Assembly: GCA_944386375.1 (NCBI GenBank)
Contig: CALXAW010000065.1
Location: 1 to 7,565, forward strand
Source of the DNA: an uncultured Clostridia bacterium
GTDB taxonomy: Bacteria; Bacillota; Clostridia; TANB77; CAG-508
Length of the DNA: 7,565 bases
Reading direction: 5' to 3'
The notes beneath the pieces are model-generated. The model had not been told where the DNA came from. It was given only the letters and a program-made list of their open reading frames with translations, and made no database searches. The position numbers and the translations under genes are program-made. Shown in pieces: positions 3,832-7,565 of this stretch; position 1 is the stretch's first letter, and each line of letters opens with the position of its first letter.

Positions 3832-5361
3832 CTATCTTTGTTTCATTCGTAAATATCCTAGTTCTTCCCATGAGTTATATGCTAGGTTTAGCCTAAATAA
3901 TAGTGTTGGCTTTGCTCCTGCCCTATTTTTGTCTATTACACATGCATAATATCTTACATCTGAGTCTTTATAATGTTTTAAGTCATTATATCTTTCTGCA
4001 TATTCTTCTGGTGAATATTCGTAATTTTTGTATGTTTCTTTATTTATTTGTTTTATTAAGCATAATGTGTCTAATACTTCTTTTACTGTTCTACTTGTTG
4101 CTAGGTCATTTATTGTTAGGTTTACAGGCAATGTTGTGCTTTCTTGCAATTGTAATGTTGATGCTATAAATATGTCAAATTGTTGTGCTATATTTGATAG
4201 TATTGTTGCTGTCTTTTTTAATTCTTCTCCATTTCCTATATTTTCAGTGTCTGTTTTTAACGTGTCATAAAATACATATTCTATTCCTTCTTTATAATAA
4301 TAGTTTAATATTATTTTTCGTAATTCTTCATTAGTATGGTCTGTAATATGTACAAAATGAATAGAATTTTTTATTTGCTTGTCTAACCATTCTGTTGCTG
4401 CTATTGTTTTATTATATTCTTCTGATATTTTAGATAGCCTTTTTGCAAATTGTTTATTTGTCTCTTTTTCCTTTTTTAAAACATACCCGTCTTCATCTAC
4501 TTCTACGTCTTGACCTTTATCTGGTCTAAACTTAAATTCTAATAATTCACCTTCTGTTTTGCTTATATGTTGTTTATGTAGTTTTTGTATATGCGGGTTG
4601 TTTATAATTGTTGTAATTAAGCATAGTCTCATTTTTTCTTCTGACATTTCGTTAGAAATAATCAATACTTTCTTGTTTTGCACAAATGCTACATAACTTG
4701 CCAAATTTACAGTAAATCTACTTTTACCTGCATTTGATGGCATTGCAAAAGACATTGTTTCTCCTCTTCTCATTCCTTTAAATACACTAGACATTATTGG
4801 AAATGGTAAAGGAACGCCTTCTGTTAAAGTGTTGTTTCCTTCAACTAAAAATTTTGTTGCTCCTTCATTTAATACTATTTGGCTTAATCTGTTTGTTACT
4901 CCTATTTGTTCTACTGCACTTTCTACTTCTTCTGGTGTCATATCTTCATATAATTCATAACTTCTTATTTCTACTATTTTTTGTTGTACTGCTCTAGTTG
5001 GTGCTGTTAAATAGAATTTTCTTAGCATAAATAGCTTTTTTAGTTGTATAAATATTTTTTCTATATCGTAATTGCCTTTTTCGGCAATTAGTTTTACTTG
5101 GTCTTGTAATTCATATGTACTTTGAGTTTCTTTAGGAAATGCATAATCTCTTTTAGCTATTCCTGGTGCAAATGCTTCTCCTTCTCTAAATAATACTACT
5201 TTATATACTGTTAATAAGTCATCTTCTGAAAATAAGCAATCATCATATAAAAAATAATACATTGAAATTGCTTTTGGGTTTAATAATAATAACCCTAAAT
5301 ATATACATTCTAGTTTTAAATCTGATAATTCTTTTGGATATTCTATTTTTTCTGCTTTCAT
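3832..5361 (-). CDS. DnaB-like / RecA-fold ATPase (divergent helicase paralogue)
   Basis: A 509-residue protein. ATG at 5361 follows AAAAAAGGA 22 bases after the DUF4446 stop. Residues about 14-58 (LECIYLGLLLLNPKAI..., then F..DDLLTVYKVV) keep the pattern of the DnaB N-terminal domain. The ATPase core starts at about 183: Walker A MPSNAGKS (207-214), in which Met stands where DnaB has the first Gly; an H1a-like strand IISNEMS (234-240) with the catalytic-type Glu; Walker B-like EYVFYDTLKT (361-370) with Asp366; an H3-like STLQLQE (401-407); and a C-terminal KNRAGAK (478-484) like the arginine-finger region of DnaB. About 150 residues separate Walker A and B, clearly more than in DnaB; the extra charged region is about 265-335. 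It probably binds ATP and may act on DNA. It is the last gene of the soj-spo0J-DUF4446 operon. Whether it is a helicase, a loader or a non-unwinding ATPase cannot be told. Confidence 0.85.
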   Translation of the reverse strand: MKAEKIEYPKELSDLKLECIYLGLLLLNPKAISMYYFLYDDCLFSEDDLLTVYKVVLFREGEAFAPGIAKRDYAFPKETQSTYELQDQVKLIAEKGNYDIEKIFIQLKKLFMLRKFYLTAPTRAVQQKIVEIRSYELYEDMTPEEVESAVEQIGVTNRLSQIVLNEGATKFLVEGNNTLTEGVPLPFPIMSSVFKGMRRGETMSFAMPSNAGKSRFTVNLASYVAFVQNKKVLIISNEMSEEKMRLCLITTIINNPHIQKLHKQHISKTEGELLEFKFRPDKGQDVEVDEDGYVLKKEKETNKQFAKRLSKISEEYNKTIAATEWLDKQIKNSIHFVHITDHTNEELRKIILNYYYKEGIEYVFYDTLKTDTENIGNGEELKKTATILSNIAQQFDIFIASTLQLQESTTLPVNLTINDLATSRTVKEVLDTLCLIKQINKETYKNYEYSPEEYAERYNDLKHYKDSDVRYYACVIDKNRAGAKPTLLFRLNLAYNSWEELGYLRMKQR

Positions 5362-5383
5362 ATTTTATCTCATTCCTTTTTTA

Positions 5384-5869
5384 TTATTTACTTATTGCTT
5401 TGTTTATTGCTTGTTTTTCTTCTTCTGATAATGTATATGTTGATTCTCCATTTTCTACTGGTTTTGCATATATATTTGACATTTCTCTTGAATATATTCC
5501 GTTTAAAACTACACCATTGTTTTTTTCGTCTAGTAATGCAAGTGCAAAACTTAAATCACTTCCTGTATCTCTAAATGCACTATATCTTACTATCCCTATT
5601 TTTTGTACACAACTTTCCATATTTTTGTCTAAATTTTCACAATAATTTATTATTTCTTTGTTTGTATTTTCTACCTTTTCTACTCTTTTTACATATTTTC
5701 TTAAATCTTCTGTAATGTCTTTTCCATTTCCTAATTTTGTAATAAATTCTTTATAGTTTTTTTGCATTTTAGAAAGTTTTGCTATATTAGCTATATAGCC
5801 CAATATTAACAATACTACTAAAACAAATAGCATTATTAAAAAACTATCTGTTTGCATAAATTCTATCAT
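5384..5869 (-). CDS. DUF4446 family membrane-anchored protein
   Basis: A 161-residue protein. The frame also opens at a TTG (5878), but that codon touches the ribosome binding site. ATG at 5869 lies 9 bases after AAGAAAGGG and is chosen. An N-terminal membrane segment (LIMLFVLVVLLILGYIANIA, about 11-30) is followed by a charged coiled-coil-like region (about 32-78). The conserved DUF4446 core includes CVQKIGIVRYSAFRDTGSDL, SFALALLDEKNNGVVL, YSREMSNIYAKPVENG and the ending YTLSEEEKQAI. Length and motifs fit the family well. DUF4446 proteins commonly sit directly after spo0J in clostridia; their function is not established. The linkage suggests a membrane-associated role near the chromosome origin, which is inference. 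Confidence 0.92.
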   Translation of the reverse strand: MIEFMQTDSFLIMLFVLVVLLILGYIANIAKLSKMQKNYKEFITKLGNGKDITEDLRKYVKRVEKVENTNKEIINYCENLDKNMESCVQKIGIVRYSAFRDTGSDLSFALALLDEKNNGVVLNGIYSREMSNIYAKPVENGESTYTLSEEEKQAINKAISK

Positions 5870-5908
5870 TTTTATCAACCCTTTCTTGCCATTCTTGATA
5901 GTAGTTTT

Positions 5909-6751
5909 TTATTTAATTAAGTTTAATATTCTTTCTAAGTCTTCGTTGTTATTATATTCTATAACTATTTTTCCTTTTTTTCTTCCTGCATCTAATCTTA
6001 CTTTTGTTCCAAAAAAGCCTTGAAATGTATCTTCTATATCTTTAAATATAGCACTATATTTTTCTTCTACTCCTGGACTTTTTTTGTTTAGTCGAGTTTT
6101 CTTTTCTGCTGTTCTTACAGAGTCTCCTCTTTCTATCATTCTTATTGCCATATCATATTGTTTTTTTGGATCAGATACAGACATTAATGCTTTACAGTGT
6201 CCTTCTGATAATTTTCCTTCTTTTGCAAGTTCTAATACATCCGGACTTAAGTTTAATATTCTTACAGTATTTGCAATACTACTTCTGCTACGTCCTAATT
6301 TTTTTGCTGTTTCTTCTTGTGTTAAGCCATAGTCTACCATTAGGTTTTTTATTGCTAATGCTTTTTCGTATGCATTTAGGTCTTCTCTTTGTATATTTTC
6401 TATTAATGCTATTTCTTTGTTTTTTCTCTCATCATCCTCTCTTATTATTACTGGTATTTCTTTTAAGCCTGCAATTTTACAAGCTCTCCATCTTCTTTCT
6501 CCTGCTATTATTCCATAATAGCCATCTTTTTTACTTACAATTATTGGTTGAATAACTCCATATGTTTTTATTGATTCTGCCAATCCTTCTAGTGATTCTT
6601 GGTCAAATTTTTTTCTTGGTTGGTCTCTATTTGGTTCTACTTCTGTTATTTTTAAGTTTTTTAAAACATCATTTTCTTGTAATTCTTCTTCTATATTTAC
6701 ATCTCCAAATAATGCGTCTAGTCCCTTTCCTAGCCCTGTTTTTTTTGCCAT
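5909..6751 (-). CDS. parB: Chromosome-partitioning protein ParB (Spo0J)
   Basis: A 280-residue centromere-binding CTPase of the chromosomal ParB family. The frame extends three codons further to an ATG touching the ribosome binding site. ATG at 6751 lies 9 bases after AGAAAGGG and gives the family N-terminus MAKKTGLGKGLDALFG, the segment that stimulates the ParA ATPase. The CTP-binding N-domain includes NRDQPRKKFD (41-50), GERRWRA (84-90) and ENIQRED (118-124). The parS-binding helix-turn-helix is LTQEETAKKLGRSRSSIAN (143-161). After a linker, the C-terminal dimerisation domain (about 228-280) ends in DLERILNLIK. ParB loads at parS sites, slides as a clamp and recruits SMC. All key motifs are intact. 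It lies 19 bases after parA and before DUF4446. No parS-like sequence was noticed in the window. Confidence 0.97.
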   Translation of the reverse strand: MAKKTGLGKGLDALFGDVNIEEELQENDVLKNLKITEVEPNRDQPRKKFDQESLEGLAESIKTYGVIQPIIVSKKDGYYGIIAGERRWRACKIAGLKEIPVIIREDDERKNKEIALIENIQREDLNAYEKALAIKNLMVDYGLTQEETAKKLGRSRSSIANTVRILNLSPDVLELAKEGKLSEGHCKALMSVSDPKKQYDMAIRMIERGDSVRTAEKKTRLNKKSPGVEEKYSAIFKDIEDTFQGFFGTKVRLDAGRKKGKIVIEYNNNEDLERILNLIK

Positions 6752-6770
6752 ATTAATCATCCCTTTCTTT

Positions 6771-7559
6771 TTATTTCATATGTTTTGCTTTATTTTCTTC
6801 ATTGTTTCTTTTTATTAGTTCTTTTACGAATTTCTCGTAGCTTTTTGCTCCTTTAGAACGTGCATCATATACTGAAATTGGCATTCCATAACTAGGTGCT
6901 TCACTTAATTTTACATTTCTTGGTATTACTGTTTTATAAACCTTGTCTCCAAAATATTTTTTTACTTCTTTTACAACTTGATTAGAAAGGTTTGTTCTTA
7001 TGTCATACATTGTAAGTAGTGCTCCTTCTATTTCTAAGTTTTTATTTAAGTGTTTTTTTACTAGGTTTATTGTATTTAATAATTGACCTAATCCTTCTAG
7101 TGCATAATATTCGCATTGTACAGGTATTAAAACAGAATCTGATGCTGTAAGTGAATTTAGTGTTATTAGACCTAATGATGGTGGACAGTCTATTATTATG
7201 TAGTCAAATTCTTTTCTTACTTCTTCTAGTTTTTCTTTTAAACGCTGTTCTCTAGACATCATTGAAACAAGCTCTACTTCTGCTCCTGCTAAACTTATAT
7301 TTGATGGACATATTTTTAGGTTTTTTACTATGGTTTCGCATATTGTGTCTTTTATGTCTATATCTCCTACTAAAACATCATATACAGAGTTTTCTACTTC
7401 TTTGTCTACTCCTATTCCACTTGTTGCATTTCCCTGTGGGTCTGCGTCTATTAACAACACTTTTTTTCCTTTTTTAGCTAGTATTGTGCTTAGATTTATT
7501 GATGTTGTAGTCTTTCCGACTACACCTTTTTGATTAGATATTGAAATTACTTTTCCCAC
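6771..7559 (-). CDS. soj: Chromosome-partitioning ATPase ParA (Soj) with variant P-loop
   Basis: A 262-residue ParA/MinD-family ATPase that works with ParB in origin segregation and, in Bacillus, regulates DnaA. The start is GTG at 7559, giving MGKVISISNQ, the usual family start; bases upstream are mostly outside the window, so its RBS cannot be seen. The deviant Walker A is KGVVGKTTT (11-19): the signature Lys11 and the catalytic Lys16 are present, but Gly13 of the usual KGGVGKTT is Val (codon GTA). Other motifs are intact: DADPQGNATSG (38-48), with the catalytic-type Asp40; Walker B FDYIIIDCPPSLG (118-130); and RNVKLSEAPSYG (214-225), part of the DNA-binding region of Soj. Length is normal. 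It is the first visible gene of the operon. The identity is certain; the activity of the Val13 form is not. Confidence 0.97.
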   Translation of the reverse strand: MGKVISISNQKGVVGKTTTSINLSTILAKKGKKVLLIDADPQGNATSGIGVDKEVENSVYDVLVGDIDIKDTICETIVKNLKICPSNISLAGAEVELVSMMSREQRLKEKLEEVRKEFDYIIIDCPPSLGLITLNSLTASDSVLIPVQCEYYALEGLGQLLNTINLVKKHLNKNLEIEGALLTMYDIRTNLSNQVVKEVKKYFGDKVYKTVIPRNVKLSEAPSYGMPISVYDARSKGAKSYEKFVKELIKRNNEENKAKHMK

Positions 7560-7565
7560 GTTTTT

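Noticed and set aside
3903..5645. Plus-strand open frames over the DnaB-like and DUF4446 genes
   Set aside because: Leu/Ile-rich antisense translations of AT-rich coding DNA, with no RBS and no recognisable domain.
6084..7533. Plus-strand open frames over parA and parB
   Set aside because: The opposite strand encodes unmistakable ParA and ParB with all motifs.

Overview
The window is strongly AT-rich and looks like chromosomal DNA from a low-GC Firmicute, probably an uncultured clostridium. The evidence is the AT-rich codon use, AAGGAGG-type ribosome binding sites, frequent TTG/GTG starts, and the order soj (parA) - spo0J (parB) - DUF4446, which is typical of clostridial chromosomes and usually lies within some tens of kb of oriC (family knowledge, not shown here). 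Nearly everything is on the minus strand, so transcription runs from high to low coordinates; the only plus-strand gene is a small HTH regulator.

Right part (7559-3832): four closely spaced minus-strand genes, probably one operon: parA/soj, parB/spo0J, a DUF4446 membrane-anchored protein, and a 509-residue DnaB/RecA-fold ATPase. ParA carries an unusual Val in the P-loop (KGVVGKT instead of KGGVGKT). The DnaB-like protein has a degenerate N-domain, an altered Walker A and a long insertion, and looks like a paralogue of, not a replacement for, the replicative helicase.

Middle (3789-2807): a small unknown membrane protein behind a perfect-consensus sigma-A promoter, then three back-to-back hairpins, then a serine tRNA locus. 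That locus holds tRNA-Ser(UGA) with its own promoter, a broken 5' half of a second tRNA-Ser(GCU), an intact tRNA-Ser(GCU), and a good intrinsic terminator.

Left part (2803-1): accessory-looking. Three small minus-strand genes (69 aa, 84 aa and a DUF6809-like 91 aa protein) end at a hairpin shared with the convergent plus-strand HTH gene. The HTH gene is divergent from a three-gene membrane operon: SHOCT-DUF4190 protein, SHOCT-TM-SHOCT-like-TM protein, and a membrane-anchored protein cut by the window edge. The two divergent promoters have back-to-back -35 boxes on a repeated TTTTTGTC element, so the HTH protein is a plausible regulator of both.

No CRISPR array, transposase, integrase or rRNA is visible. 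The best leads are the ParA P-loop variant, the helicase-like ATPase attached to the chromosome-segregation operon, the triple hairpin, the half tRNA gene, and the HTH/SHOCT divergent unit.
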